A DNA stretch of 64,000 nucleotides from an uncultured Elusimicrobiales bacterium (GTDB taxonomy: Bacteria > Elusimicrobiota > Elusimicrobia > Elusimicrobiales > Elusimicrobiaceae), in assembly GCA_944327085.1 (NCBI GenBank), contig CALVGG010000001.1, positions 124,001-188,000 of the forward strand, written 5' to 3'. The position numbers and the translations under genes are program-made. The notes beneath the pieces are model-generated. The model searched no databases. It was not told the DNA's origin and worked only from the letters and a program-made list of their open reading frames with translations. This document shows positions 26,782-35,497 of this stretch, one piece after another; position 1 is the first letter of the stretch, and every line of letters starts with the position of its first letter.

Positions 26782-27828
26782 TTAAATTTCGTCCCAGCCT
26801 TCCACGGCGGAACTTTGGTTATAGGCCGAGATGTTCACCTCAAAAAAGTTGCCTTTTACACTGCCTTCGCCGGCGGTATCGGCAATTTTTTCCAGGTGGG
26901 GGTAGGGGTTTTTGTCAAAACCTTTGTATAAGGGTTCCAGGCCAATTTCCTGCAGGCGCTGGTTGGTGATAAACTTGGTGTAGGCCTCGGTGCTTTGGCG
27001 GGTGATGCCCATCACGCCGTCCCCAATAATGTGGTTGCTCCAGGCTATTTCCCGTTCGGCCGCTTCGGCAAACATGGCGTAAACTTCTTTTTCGTCAAAA
27101 AAGTCCGGGTTGGTGCGCCAGATTTCTTTAATCATGTTGGAGAAAATGACACAATGCACCAGCTCATCGCGGTTGATGTATTTTATTTCGTCCGCGGTGC
27201 CCATCATTAAACTGCGCGAAGCCAGGTTGTAAAAGAAATTAAACCCGTTGTAAAAATAAATGCCTTCCAGCAAGAAGTTAGCCACCAGCACGCGGGCAAA
27301 GTTATGCGGGGTTTTTTCATCCAAAAAGCGCTGGTAAATTTCGGCAATGTATTGGTTGCGCTCCAGCAGGACGGGGTCCTCGCGCCATTTTTCGTAAACG
27401 GCGTTGCGTTTGTCCTCCGGGATGATGCTTTCAATAATATAGGCGTAACTTTGGGAGTGCACCGCCTCCTGATAGGTTTGAATAGCCAAAATAAGGTTTA
27501 TTTCGGGCGCGGTGATGTATTCGCTTATATTGGGCAGGTTGTTGGTTTGTATACTGTCCAAAAACACCAAGAAAGACAAAATGCCGTCATAGGCTTTTTG
27601 TTCGGCCGGGGTCAGTTCGGCATAGCTGCGTTTATCGTCAAACAGGGAAACTTTTTCCGGTATCCAAAAGTTTTCCATCATCACGCGGTAAAGTTTATTG
27701 GCCCAGGTGTATTTAACATTGTTTAAGTTAAATAAATTGGTAACGTTTCCGCCAATGATTTTGCGCACGGACACGTCATCGTTGCCGTGTACGTTAAAGA
27801 TGGGTTTTTGTTTCATGTATTGGGTCAT
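26782..27828 (-). CDS. nrdB: Ribonucleoside-diphosphate reductase beta subunit
   Basis: The 348-residue radical-generating subunit of class I ribonucleotide reductase. Metal ligands are visible in LVFLDSIQ (Asp), EAVHSQSY (Glu and His, with the radical Tyr four residues after His), LLEGIYFY (Glu) and RDELVHCVIF (Glu, His). The presence of Tyr after EAVHS indicates a tyrosyl-radical rather than a Tyr-less Mn/Fe enzyme. It lies 13 nt after nrdA. Class I enzymes normally need oxygen for radical assembly, which is notable beside anaerobic genes such as hydCBA and suggests occasional oxygen exposure. Confidence 0.95.
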   Translation of the reverse strand: MTQYMKQKPIFNVHGNDDVSVRKIIGGNVTNLFNLNNVKYTWANKLYRVMMENFWIPEKVSLFDDKRSYAELTPAEQKAYDGILSFLVFLDSIQTNNLPNISEYITAPEINLILAIQTYQEAVHSQSYAYIIESIIPEDKRNAVYEKWREDPVLLERNQYIAEIYQRFLDEKTPHNFARVLVANFLLEGIYFYNGFNFFYNLASRSLMMGTADEIKYINRDELVHCVIFSNMIKEIWRTNPDFFDEKEVYAMFAEAAEREIAWSNHIIGDGVMGITRQSTEAYTKFITNQRLQEIGLEPLYKGFDKNPYPHLEKIADTAGEGSVKGNFFEVNISAYNQSSAVEGWDEI

Positions 27829-27841
27829 GGTAAAAGTCCTC

Positions 27842-30097
27842 TTAGCCGGCGCAGCTTACGCATTCTTCTTTCTTGGCGCTGGTGCCGTCTTTTTGAATAC
27901 TGCGGGTATAATATAAGGTTTTTAAACCTTTTTGCCAGGCATCCATAATGGTATTGTAAATATCTTTGGCGCGGATATCGCGGTTTAAGTTATAAATTAA
28001 CTCCACCGATATACCGGTGTCTATCCATTTATTAATATGGGCCATAATATCCACCACGGTGCGCTGGTCAATATTGCGGTTTTCCTGATAGTACCAAAGT
28101 TTTTGGGCAATAAACGGCGGGCAATTGGGTATGCTGCCTTTGCCGTGCGTTTCCACAAAAAACTTGCTGTATACGGGCAGCACGCTGGCTGTGCAGCCTT
28201 GGATTAAGGAAGAGCTGGTATTGGGCGCAATGGCCGTTATTTGGGAGCTGCGCACCCCGTATTGTTTCAGCTCGTCAAAAATCAGTTTCCAGCGTTCCTT
28301 TAAAGAGGCGTTCTCTTCAAACCAGGCCTGATTATGGCCTAAAATAATGCCGCGGCTCCAGTCCGACCCGTCATACGCGCCGTACGTCCCTTTCACTTTG
28401 GCAATATCAATGCTGGCCTGTATGCAGTAGGCGGCAAATTTTTCAAACAAAGCGTCCACCGCCGGGGCGGATTTGGTATAAGTGATGTTGCGCTTAGCCA
28501 GCCAGTCCGCCAGCCCCATAGCGCCCACCCCAATGGTGCGGTAACGGCGGTTATGAAGGACACCTTCCAAAACGGGCACTTCGGTAAAGTCTATGGCGTT
28601 ATCCAACAGGCGCACGGAAGTGCGGCACACGCTTTCCAGCTCTTCGTCCGTATCAATATTAGCTAAATTGACAGATACCAAATTGCACACGTGGATAAGC
28701 CCGCCGTGTTCCTCCCGCACGATTTTATCCCCCTCCAGCTCACGCGCGCCAAACTGCGTGGGGCGCACGTTACTGTGGGATTCCGTACACAGGTTGGTAC
28801 CCACAATCAGCCCGTCGTGCTTATTGGGGTTAAAACGGTTTAAAGTGTCTTTAAACGCCAGGTAAGGCATGCCTGTTTCCACCTGGGATTTCATCATTTT
28901 CTTAAACAACTCTTTGGCGGAAACAAATTTAAACATTTCCAATTTGCCGGCTTTGGCGTCCGCCTCCAGCTTGGCGTAAAACTCATTAAAAGCAGGGCCC
29001 CACAGTTCGCTCATTTCCGTCCAATATACGGTGCGGATTTCGTTCGGGTCCACCAGCAGCCAGTCTTCGTTGGCGCGCACTTTTTGCATAAACAAATCCG
29101 GTATGACCACCTGCGGGAAAATATCGTAGGCTTTCATGCGCTGGTCTCCGTTTTCGGTGCGCAGTTCCAAAAAGTCTTCTATATCCAGGTGCCAAACGTC
29201 CAAAGACACGGTAACGGCCCCTTTGCGTTTGCCCTGCTGGTTTACGGCCACGGCCGTATCGTTAATAATGCGTATCCAGGGGATTACCCCGCCCGAAGCG
29301 TTTTTAATTCCTTTAATGCGGGCCCCTTTGCAGCGCACGCGCGAAAGGTTAACCCCCACCCCGCCGCCAAATTTGGAAATGGCGGATATTTGGTCTATGA
29401 CGTAAAAAATAGAGTCCCGGCTGTCGTCCATCTGCACAATAAAGCAGGAACTTAAATTGCCGTTGGGGCGGCGCAAATTCATCAGCAGCGGCGTTCCCAG
29501 CGAAATTTTACGGTCCGCCAGTTTTTCATACGTATCTTTTACCAACGCCATGCGCTCTTCGCGCGGTTCATCCTGATGGGTTAACAAGGCAATGGTTAAA
29601 AACATATCCTGCGGCAGTTCCACTATTTTATCGTTATATTCGCACAAATAGCGTTTAATAAGCAGATTGGCACCGGCATAGTCATACACCATATCAAAAG
29701 CCGGGTTGATAAAAGAAGCCGCCTGGGCAATTTCCTGCGCGCTGTATTTATCCGTTACCTGGGTGGTATAAACGCCGCAGGCCGTGTTTTCGGCCAGGGT
29801 GCGGGGATAATCATAAATATATCCGCGGGCGCTGGTGCGGCGGTACAATTCCAACATTTTTAAACGGCCGGCCACGTTCTTCCAGTCCGGCTCCTGCAAA
29901 GAGGTCATCTGCAAGGCCAAAAGCATCAGGTGCTGCATAATTTGCGCGTCCGTGCTGGTGGCGGTAATAAAAGGCAGTATTTTCTCCCTCAAGGCCGAGG
30001 CAGAAACCTGCAGGCTCTTTGTAGAAACAGCCAAAATTTGTTCTATACGCCCTCCGGTAAGCGGGGCGGAGAAAAGAGAAAAAAAGTCGTTATTCAT
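27842..30097 (-). CDS. nrdA: Ribonucleoside-diphosphate reductase alpha subunit
   Basis: The 751-residue catalytic subunit. Visible are the active-site Cys in NLSSCFIVQ, the FGGGVGVNLSRVR loop, the NLCTESH segment with the second and third redox residues, SNVRP, and the C-terminal swinging-arm cysteines in ECVSCAG. The N-terminal region is short, and the usual ATP-cone signature (basic pair plus Gly ahead of the KI helix) is not evident, so overall dATP control may be reduced. ATG at 30097 is used because AGGA precedes it; a TTG at 30112 has no support. Confidence 0.95.
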   Translation of the reverse strand: MNNDFFSLFSAPLTGGRIEQILAVSTKSLQVSASALREKILPFITATSTDAQIMQHLMLLALQMTSLQEPDWKNVAGRLKMLELYRRTSARGYIYDYPRTLAENTACGVYTTQVTDKYSAQEIAQAASFINPAFDMVYDYAGANLLIKRYLCEYNDKIVELPQDMFLTIALLTHQDEPREERMALVKDTYEKLADRKISLGTPLLMNLRRPNGNLSSCFIVQMDDSRDSIFYVIDQISAISKFGGGVGVNLSRVRCKGARIKGIKNASGGVIPWIRIINDTAVAVNQQGKRKGAVTVSLDVWHLDIEDFLELRTENGDQRMKAYDIFPQVVIPDLFMQKVRANEDWLLVDPNEIRTVYWTEMSELWGPAFNEFYAKLEADAKAGKLEMFKFVSAKELFKKMMKSQVETGMPYLAFKDTLNRFNPNKHDGLIVGTNLCTESHSNVRPTQFGARELEGDKIVREEHGGLIHVCNLVSVNLANIDTDEELESVCRTSVRLLDNAIDFTEVPVLEGVLHNRRYRTIGVGAMGLADWLAKRNITYTKSAPAVDALFEKFAAYCIQASIDIAKVKGTYGAYDGSDWSRGIILGHNQAWFEENASLKERWKLIFDELKQYGVRSSQITAIAPNTSSSLIQGCTASVLPVYSKFFVETHGKGSIPNCPPFIAQKLWYYQENRNIDQRTVVDIMAHINKWIDTGISVELIYNLNRDIRAKDIYNTIMDAWQKGLKTLYYTRSIQKDGTSAKKEECVSCAG

Positions 30098-30125
30098 AAT
30101 TTTTCCTAACAAGTGGGTAATTTTT

Positions 30126-30131
30126 ATTATA
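30126..30131 (-). promoter_or_regulatory. -10 element of nrdAB
   Basis: TTTAGCTATAAT on the minus strand, 28 nt before nrdA. No NrdR box is recognisable. Confidence 0.45.
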
Positions 30132-30219
30132 GCTAAATTAAACCCAAAAATAAAAAATTTTAAGGGTTAGCCGCTGCATAAAAATAAGCCCAACCCAAAG
30201 GAAAACCTAATAAAAAAGA

Positions 30220-30225
30220 TATAAT
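30220..30225 (+). promoter_or_regulatory. -10 element of the Omp85-like gene, very short leader
   Basis: TATAAT ends 11 nt before the ATG, and no Shine-Dalgarno is present, predicting a leader of about 5 nt or none. Confidence 0.45.
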
Positions 30226-30236
30226 TTAAATAAGTT

Positions 30237-31559
30237 ATGAAAAAAATCCTTTTCTTATGTTGTTTAGTGGTCTTTTCCCCCCTGTACGCCCAGGATTATG
30301 AAGGAAGAACCATCGCCCAGGTGCACGCCACGGCAACCCGCATGAACCCCAAAGTTATTTTGCAGCGCTTTCCTTTAAAACCGGGGGACCGCTTTACCGC
30401 CCAAACCTATGACCGTGCCCAAGACAAACTGCACAATATGCGCGTATTTAAAAAGCTGGATTTTACCCTTACCCCCCGCGCGCAAGATAAGCTGGATATC
30501 AACATCTCCGCCGAAGACGGATACTTTATTTTCCCCCTGGCGTTTGCCTCCGGCGGGGGAAAAAGCGTGGCGGCCCTTTCCCTGGCGGCGGGAAATTTAT
30601 TTAAACAGGGGGAAATGTCCTTCTTTTTTGGGGGCATCAGCCAGGACGGGTTTACCCTAAACGGCGGGGTAGCCCTGGGCAAAAACAGTTTTTATGCCGG
30701 CTACAGCAAAATAAATACAGACCAACGTTTCTATAAAAATTATTGGAGCAACACCTTTGGCGTGTTTTCCACTTCCGACGACGAAGGCGAATACCCCGGT
30801 GAACTGCTGGCCCAGGTGCACACCCGCCAGGAAAGTTTTACCTTTAACTACGCCCGCGAGCTTACACCCAACCTCAGCCTCAGCCTGCGGCCGGAACTAA
30901 CGCACTACCGCTATGCCAATACCCCCTTCATGCAGTTGGACAGCGGCACCCACAATACCCTAACCGCCGCCTTGCAAATAAGCGACAATATACGCAAAGG
31001 GGCCAATATGGGGGCCTTGTCCGGCTATGGGCTGACGGATAAGAAAAAAAGCTTGACCAATTTGCCCCGCCCCCGCTACGGCTACGCCGGAAAAATATTT
31101 TATACGGACGGCGGCAGCTGGACCGCCAGCGACTACCGTATTTCCAAACTGGGCGTTCAGGCTACCTGGCTGGCGGAGCTAAAACAGCGCCATTTGCTTA
31201 CGCTGGAAATAAAAGCGCAAGATGCTTTTCAGGCCCACTTTAGCGATGAAATTTTATCCACCGATTTGCTAAGCGGCCAAGGCCGTTACGACCGCCAAAT
31301 CCGCGGCCAACGCGGCGCCGGCGCCAGTGCGGGCTTTGTGTATTATTTGCTGCGCAACAATACGGGCCTTTTGTCTTTGGCGCCTTTTTATGAAACGGCT
31401 TACGTGTACCGCGCCGGAGAGTACCGCAACCACAGCGGTGCCGGGGCCACGCTTTCTTACAAGCTGTGGCGCTTTCCTTTCCCGGTGGGTATCAACTATA
31501 CCCATAACCTGACGGACGGCTCCCACCAAACCGCCTTTGTATTCGGCGGGGCCTTTTAA
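30237..31559 (+). CDS. Short Omp85/BamA-like outer-membrane protein
   Basis: A 440-residue protein with a signal peptide (MKKILFLCCLVVFSPLYAQ), one POTRA-like domain (about 22-95: GRTIAQVHATATRMNPKVI, FPLKPGDRFTAQTYDRAQDKL in separate strands, then MRVFKKLDFTL) and a C-terminal 12-16-strand barrel ending in Phe (AFVFGGAF). BamA and TamA have several POTRA domains, so this is a minimal Omp85-superfamily member. Its role could be protein or lipid export. It stands alone, with core genes on both sides. Confidence 0.8.
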   Translation: MKKILFLCCLVVFSPLYAQDYEGRTIAQVHATATRMNPKVILQRFPLKPGDRFTAQTYDRAQDKLHNMRVFKKLDFTLTPRAQDKLDINISAEDGYFIFPLAFASGGGKSVAALSLAAGNLFKQGEMSFFFGGISQDGFTLNGGVALGKNSFYAGYSKINTDQRFYKNYWSNTFGVFSTSDDEGEYPGELLAQVHTRQESFTFNYARELTPNLSLSLRPELTHYRYANTPFMQLDSGTHNTLTAALQISDNIRKGANMGALSGYGLTDKKKSLTNLPRPRYGYAGKIFYTDGGSWTASDYRISKLGVQATWLAELKQRHLLTLEIKAQDAFQAHFSDEILSTDLLSGQGRYDRQIRGQRGAGASAGFVYYLLRNNTGLLSLAPFYETAYVYRAGEYRNHSGAGATLSYKLWRFPFPVGINYTHNLTDGSHQTAFVFGGAF

Positions 31560-31615
31560 ACCGGTTAACAAAAATATTTTAGCTATTCCCCATACGCCGC
31601 GCGCGTTTATTTTAT

Positions 31616-31621
31616 TATAAT
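31616..31621 (+). promoter_or_regulatory. -10 element of hppA
   Basis: TATAAT in TTTATTATAATGAAG, 43 nt before hppA. Confidence 0.4.
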
Positions 31622-31664
31622 GAAGAGGTAGGAGTGTAACTTCATCATATTTAAAGGAGAAGCT

Positions 31665-34028
31665 ATGTGGTATGGAATTGCGGCCCTGAGACCGTTTGAA
31701 CAATATGCCCTTTTTGGCGTTTTGTTTATTGCGGTGTTGGGGCTTTTGTATGCATGGTTCCTGCGCAGACAAGTACTGCACGAGGACGCCGGCACCCCCG
31801 AAATGCAAAAAGTATGGGGCGCCATACGGGAAGGCGCTAACGCCTACCTGAAAAGACAGTTAAAAACCATTTTACCGCTGATAGGGTTGCTGACGGTTTG
31901 TTTGTTCCTCTCCGTATACATTGTGCCCGTATCGGCCGATTCTATGGAACGCTTTGCCGGGTTATCCCCCGAAAAAGTAAAACTGATTGCCGCTTTCGGC
32001 CGCGCGGGCGCCTTCATTTTGGGGGCGGTGTTTTCCCTGCTGGTGGGCCAGTTTGGTATGCGTATTGCCGTGGACGCTAACGTGCGTGTGGCGGCCGCTT
32101 CCAAACGCAGTTTTGGCGATGCGTTAAAAATTGCTTACCGCGCCGGCACCGTAACCGGTATGTTGACCGACGGCCTGGGCCTGCTGGGCGGAACGGTGAT
32201 TTTTATTATCTTCGGCATTGCCGCGCCGGATGCTTTGTTAGGCTTCGGTTTCGGCGGCACGCTATTGGCTTTGTTCATGCGCGTGGGCGGCGGTATTTAC
32301 ACCAAAGCCGCTGACGTAGGCGCCGACCTGGTGGGTAAAGTGGAAGCCGGCATACCGGAAGACGACCCCCGCAACCCGGCCGTAGTGGCCGACTTAGTGG
32401 GCGACAACGTAGGCGACTGCGCCGGTATGGCAGCCGATATTTTTGAATCTTACGAAGTAACCATCGTTTCCGGCTTAATTTTGGGTATTTCTTTATGGAG
32501 AATTACCGGCCACCACGAATGGATTGTCTACCCGCTTTTGGTGCGCGGTATCGGGGTATTGTGCTCCATCATCGGCACCTATGCGGTAAAAGACTCCAAA
32601 CGCACCGCCGGCAACGCCATGAAAGCCATTTTTAAAGGCTATACCATTTCTGCGGCCATTTCCGTAGTAATATTTGGTTTGCTGGCCTATTATTATATGA
32701 CGGATGTTCCCGGCGGCTGGTGGAGACCTTTTGCCGCCACCACCATCGGCATTTTGCTGGCCATTACCATTGACCGCCTGACCGAATACTTTACCGGCAC
32801 GGATAAAAAGCCCGTGCAGGAAATTAAAAAATCCACGGCCACCGGTTCCGCCACCACCATCCTTTCCGGTATTGCGGTGGGGTTTGAATCGGCCGTGTGG
32901 AGCACCTTGGTCATTGCGGGCGCTATCTTCCTGTCTGTAATGATTTTCGGCACCATTGACGGCCTGGCCGCGGCGGATAAATTTACCTTCATCCTCTACG
33001 GCGTAGCCATGACGGGTATTGGTATGTTAACCCTTACCGGCAACAACGTGGCCATGGACTCCTTCGGCCCGATTGCCGATAACGCCAACGGCATTGGCGA
33101 AATGGCCTGGCACGGAAAAGACGATAAAGAAACCCAAAAAGCCCGCCAGATTATGGCCGACTTGGACGGCGTGGGCAACACCACCAAAGCCATTACCAAA
33201 GGGGTGGCCATCGGCTCGGCCGTTATTGCGGCGGTAGCTTTGTTTGCCTCTTATATGGTAGACGTAAGCAACGTGCAAAAACTGCTTAACGACGCTTGGG
33301 CCGCCGCTGGGGAAGACAAAGCCCTTACGCTTTTATCCCAGGTAGGTATTGTGGTTTCTGACCCGACTGTATTTGTGGGTATGCTTATTGGCGGGGCGCT
33401 TCCGTGGTTGTTCTCTTCCTTTGCCATCAACGCGGTAAGCCGCGCGGCGGCACTGATTGTGGAAGAAGTACGCCGCCAGTTTAAAGGCGGTGTGCTGGAA
33501 GGCAAAGCCAAACCCGATTACACCAACGCCGTAAACATTTCCACCGTGGCCGCGCAGAAAGAGCTGATTGTGCTGGCCGTGCTGGGCATTGTGTCCCCCA
33601 TTGTGGTGGGGCTGGCCTTTGGGGTGGAAGCCTTGGGCGGTTTCTTGGCGGGTATTATCATATCCGGGCAGTTGCTGGCTGTGTTTATGTCTAACGCGGG
33701 CGGCGCCTGGGATAATGCCAAAAAAGTGGTGGAAGACGAACCCAGCAATATTGCCGCTAACACCGGCAAAGGGTCCGAACGCCACAAAGCCAGCGTGGTG
33801 GGCGACACCGTGGGTGACCCCTTAAAAGACACCGCCGGCCCTGCCGTAAACCCGCTGATTAAAGTGGTGAATATGGTGGCCGTTATCGTGGCGCCTATTG
33901 TGGTAAACTACCATAACGATTTTACCCCCCTGGGCAAAATCGGCTGGGTAGTGGTGATTGTTCTTTTAGCGGTACTTAGCTGGGCCATTTTATCCAGCAA
34001 AAAACCCGCGCAGGACTTAACCAAATAA
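31665..34028 (+). CDS. hppA: Membrane-bound proton-translocating pyrophosphatase
   Basis: A 787-residue polytopic enzyme (about 15-16 membrane helices) that couples pyrophosphate hydrolysis to ion pumping. The substrate-binding acidic motifs are intact: DVGADLVGKVE, DNVGDCAGMAAD, DNANGIGEM and the C-terminal VVGDTVGDPLKDT. The K+-dependence position reads GNTTKAITKG with Lys, the signature of K+-independent enzymes, which pump protons; Na+-pumping members carry Ala there. It probably recovers energy from biosynthetic pyrophosphate in a fermenter. AAAGGAGA lies 5 nt before the ATG. Confidence 0.96.
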   Translation: MWYGIAALRPFEQYALFGVLFIAVLGLLYAWFLRRQVLHEDAGTPEMQKVWGAIREGANAYLKRQLKTILPLIGLLTVCLFLSVYIVPVSADSMERFAGLSPEKVKLIAAFGRAGAFILGAVFSLLVGQFGMRIAVDANVRVAAASKRSFGDALKIAYRAGTVTGMLTDGLGLLGGTVIFIIFGIAAPDALLGFGFGGTLLALFMRVGGGIYTKAADVGADLVGKVEAGIPEDDPRNPAVVADLVGDNVGDCAGMAADIFESYEVTIVSGLILGISLWRITGHHEWIVYPLLVRGIGVLCSIIGTYAVKDSKRTAGNAMKAIFKGYTISAAISVVIFGLLAYYYMTDVPGGWWRPFAATTIGILLAITIDRLTEYFTGTDKKPVQEIKKSTATGSATTILSGIAVGFESAVWSTLVIAGAIFLSVMIFGTIDGLAAADKFTFILYGVAMTGIGMLTLTGNNVAMDSFGPIADNANGIGEMAWHGKDDKETQKARQIMADLDGVGNTTKAITKGVAIGSAVIAAVALFASYMVDVSNVQKLLNDAWAAAGEDKALTLLSQVGIVVSDPTVFVGMLIGGALPWLFSSFAINAVSRAAALIVEEVRRQFKGGVLEGKAKPDYTNAVNISTVAAQKELIVLAVLGIVSPIVVGLAFGVEALGGFLAGIIISGQLLAVFMSNAGGAWDNAKKVVEDEPSNIAANTGKGSERHKASVVGDTVGDPLKDTAGPAVNPLIKVVNMVAVIVAPIVVNYHNDFTPLGKIGWVVVIVLLAVLSWAILSSKKPAQDLTK

Positions 34029-34041
34029 CCTGCTTTAAACT

Positions 34042-34078
34042 AGACCCCCCCGCTTGCAAAAGCGGGGGGGTCTTTATT
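34042..34078 (+). terminator. Terminator of hppA
   Basis: 14-bp stem with AGACCCCCCCGCTT on the left arm and AAGCGGGGGGGTCT on the right, then TTATTG. Confidence 0.85.
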
Positions 34079-34095
34079 GTACCAAACGATATTAT

Positions 34096-34503
34096 CTATT
34101 GGGCCGGGCAGTTATACACCAAAGCGTTATATTCCACATTATTGACCACAAAAGGGTTGTCGTAATTGTAAGAAATATCGGTATTATGCCAGCTGGTGTT
34201 TTTTACCCAAACGGTATTGCCGCCCATACTAACGGCATTGTTGCGCAAGTCTGCCGCTACCTGGAAAGATACATCCGCCTCCCCGCGCAGTATGCCGGAA
34301 GCATCGGGGTTTACGTCCCCCATAATCCCCCCTTTAAAAGTGCAGTTGGCGGCCGGTTGTTGCACCACAATGCGCACCTGCTGCCCTGTTGCCGTAACGG
34401 GCGCCTGAGTAAAAGAAGCCACCTCTTTTTGCGCTTCTTGTTCCAACCCGGCGCAAGCCGCCAGAACTGTCAAGCAAAACAATAAAGATGTAATTTTCTT
34501 CAT
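34096..34503 (-). CDS. Small outer-envelope lipoprotein, DUF4156-like
   Basis: A 135-residue lipoprotein with a lipobox LAAC at residues 14-17, so the mature chain starts at Cys17 and is short. The mature domain (CTFKGGIMGDVNPDA, VAADLRNNAVSMGGNTVWVK, VEYNALVYNC) resembles the DUF4156/RcsF-like fold with a conserved Cys pair that can form a disulfide. An Asp is not present at +2, so export to the outer membrane is expected. A TGN-extended -10 (TTTGCTATAAT) is 20 nt upstream and a good AAGGAGGG precedes the ATG. Confidence 0.7.
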   Translation of the reverse strand: MKKITSLLFCLTVLAACAGLEQEAQKEVASFTQAPVTATGQQVRIVVQQPAANCTFKGGIMGDVNPDASGILRGEADVSFQVAADLRNNAVSMGGNTVWVKNTSWHNTDISYNYDNPFVVNNVEYNALVYNCPAQ

Positions 34504-34523
34504 AACCCTCCTTTTCTGCCAAA

Positions 34524-34529
34524 ATTATA
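34524..34529 (-). promoter_or_regulatory. Extended -10 of the lipoprotein gene
   Basis: TTTGCTATAAT on the minus strand (TGN-extended), followed 13 nt later by AAGGAGGG and the start. Confidence 0.5.
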
Positions 34530-34576
34530 GCAAATACCCAAATGTTTTTGATAATATGAAGAAAAGAGGGTTTATT

Positions 34577-35449
34577 ATGGGGATTATCATCGGCATTTCT
34601 TGCGTGGCATTGGCGGCGGGATTAGTGATACTGGGCAACACCCGTACCGCCCGCATGCACCGCTATGCAAAACGCAATCATGCCCAGTTTGACCGGCACC
34701 GCAACTCCCTCACCACCCCGTTAAGCGCCGGCAAGCTGGAACTGCTAAAAGAATACTTTCCGCTTTTCCGCCATGTGATGACGTTTATGGATAACACCGC
34801 CTTTATGCGCCTGGCGGATGCTGAAATTTATAAAGACGAAAGCCCCAACGCCCAGCCCGTAAACGTTACTTTATTTACGGCCGAATTTAGAAACCGCAGT
34901 TTTCCCGTCCTTAAAATAGCGCCGTTAGGGTCCCCGTTTTATGCGTCCCAATATATGACGGTAAAAACCAATATCCCGGAAATTGACCGCGCCTACCACA
35001 TCAGCGCCCCCAACCAAGCCGCCGGCCTATTGTTTACCCCCTACTTAAAGCGCTTATTAAAAACGCGGGATAATATTTACCTGGAAGTAAATGATAACGC
35101 CTTCTTATATCATGAAAATTGCCTTCAGCCCATTGAAGAGCTGGAACATTTCCACTGCCGCGCCGCCCAATTATTGGCCGAATTTGGCAACACCATGGTT
35201 AATTTAGACAAACCCGGCACCGCCACCATTGCGGCCGCCATCAAAAACCCGCCCAAACCCAAGCCCGTACTGACGGACGAAGAGTTTGACGCCAAAGCCC
35301 AGGCTATGCTTTCGGTCATGTGCCCTAAAGAAATTGCCCGCATGCACGGCAGCAGCAGCCTGCGCGGGTTTTGGAGCATTATTCTATTGGTCCTTTTACT
35401 GGCCATACCCGTGGTGGGGTGGCTGTTGTTAAAGAATTTTCCCCATTAA
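34577..35449 (+). CDS. Bitopic membrane protein of unknown function
   Basis: A 290-residue protein with one N-terminal helix (MGIIIGISCVALAAGLVIL) and one C-terminal helix (FWSIILLVLLLAIPVVGWLLL), flanking a soluble domain of about 230 residues that should be cytoplasmic by the positive-inside rule (RTARMHRYAKR follows the first helix). No family is recognised. ATG at 34577 is preferred because AGAGGG lies 7 nt upstream; an in-frame ATG at 34556 has no Shine-Dalgarno and would put basic residues on both sides of the helix. The soluble part has no catalytic motif. Confidence 0.7.
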   Translation: MGIIIGISCVALAAGLVILGNTRTARMHRYAKRNHAQFDRHRNSLTTPLSAGKLELLKEYFPLFRHVMTFMDNTAFMRLADAEIYKDESPNAQPVNVTLFTAEFRNRSFPVLKIAPLGSPFYASQYMTVKTNIPEIDRAYHISAPNQAAGLLFTPYLKRLLKTRDNIYLEVNDNAFLYHENCLQPIEELEHFHCRAAQLLAEFGNTMVNLDKPGTATIAAAIKNPPKPKPVLTDEEFDAKAQAMLSVMCPKEIARMHGSSSLRGFWSIILLVLLLAIPVVGWLLLKNFPH

Positions 35450-35451
35450 TA

Positions 35452-35479
35452 AAAAACCCCGGGTTTCCCCGGGGTTTTT
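35452..35479. terminator. Bidirectional terminator between convergent genes
   Basis: Stem CCCCGGG/CCCGGGG with TTTC loop, A-run on the left and T-run on the right. Confidence 0.8.
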
Positions 35480-35497
35480 GGTGTAAAGGGCAGGGCT

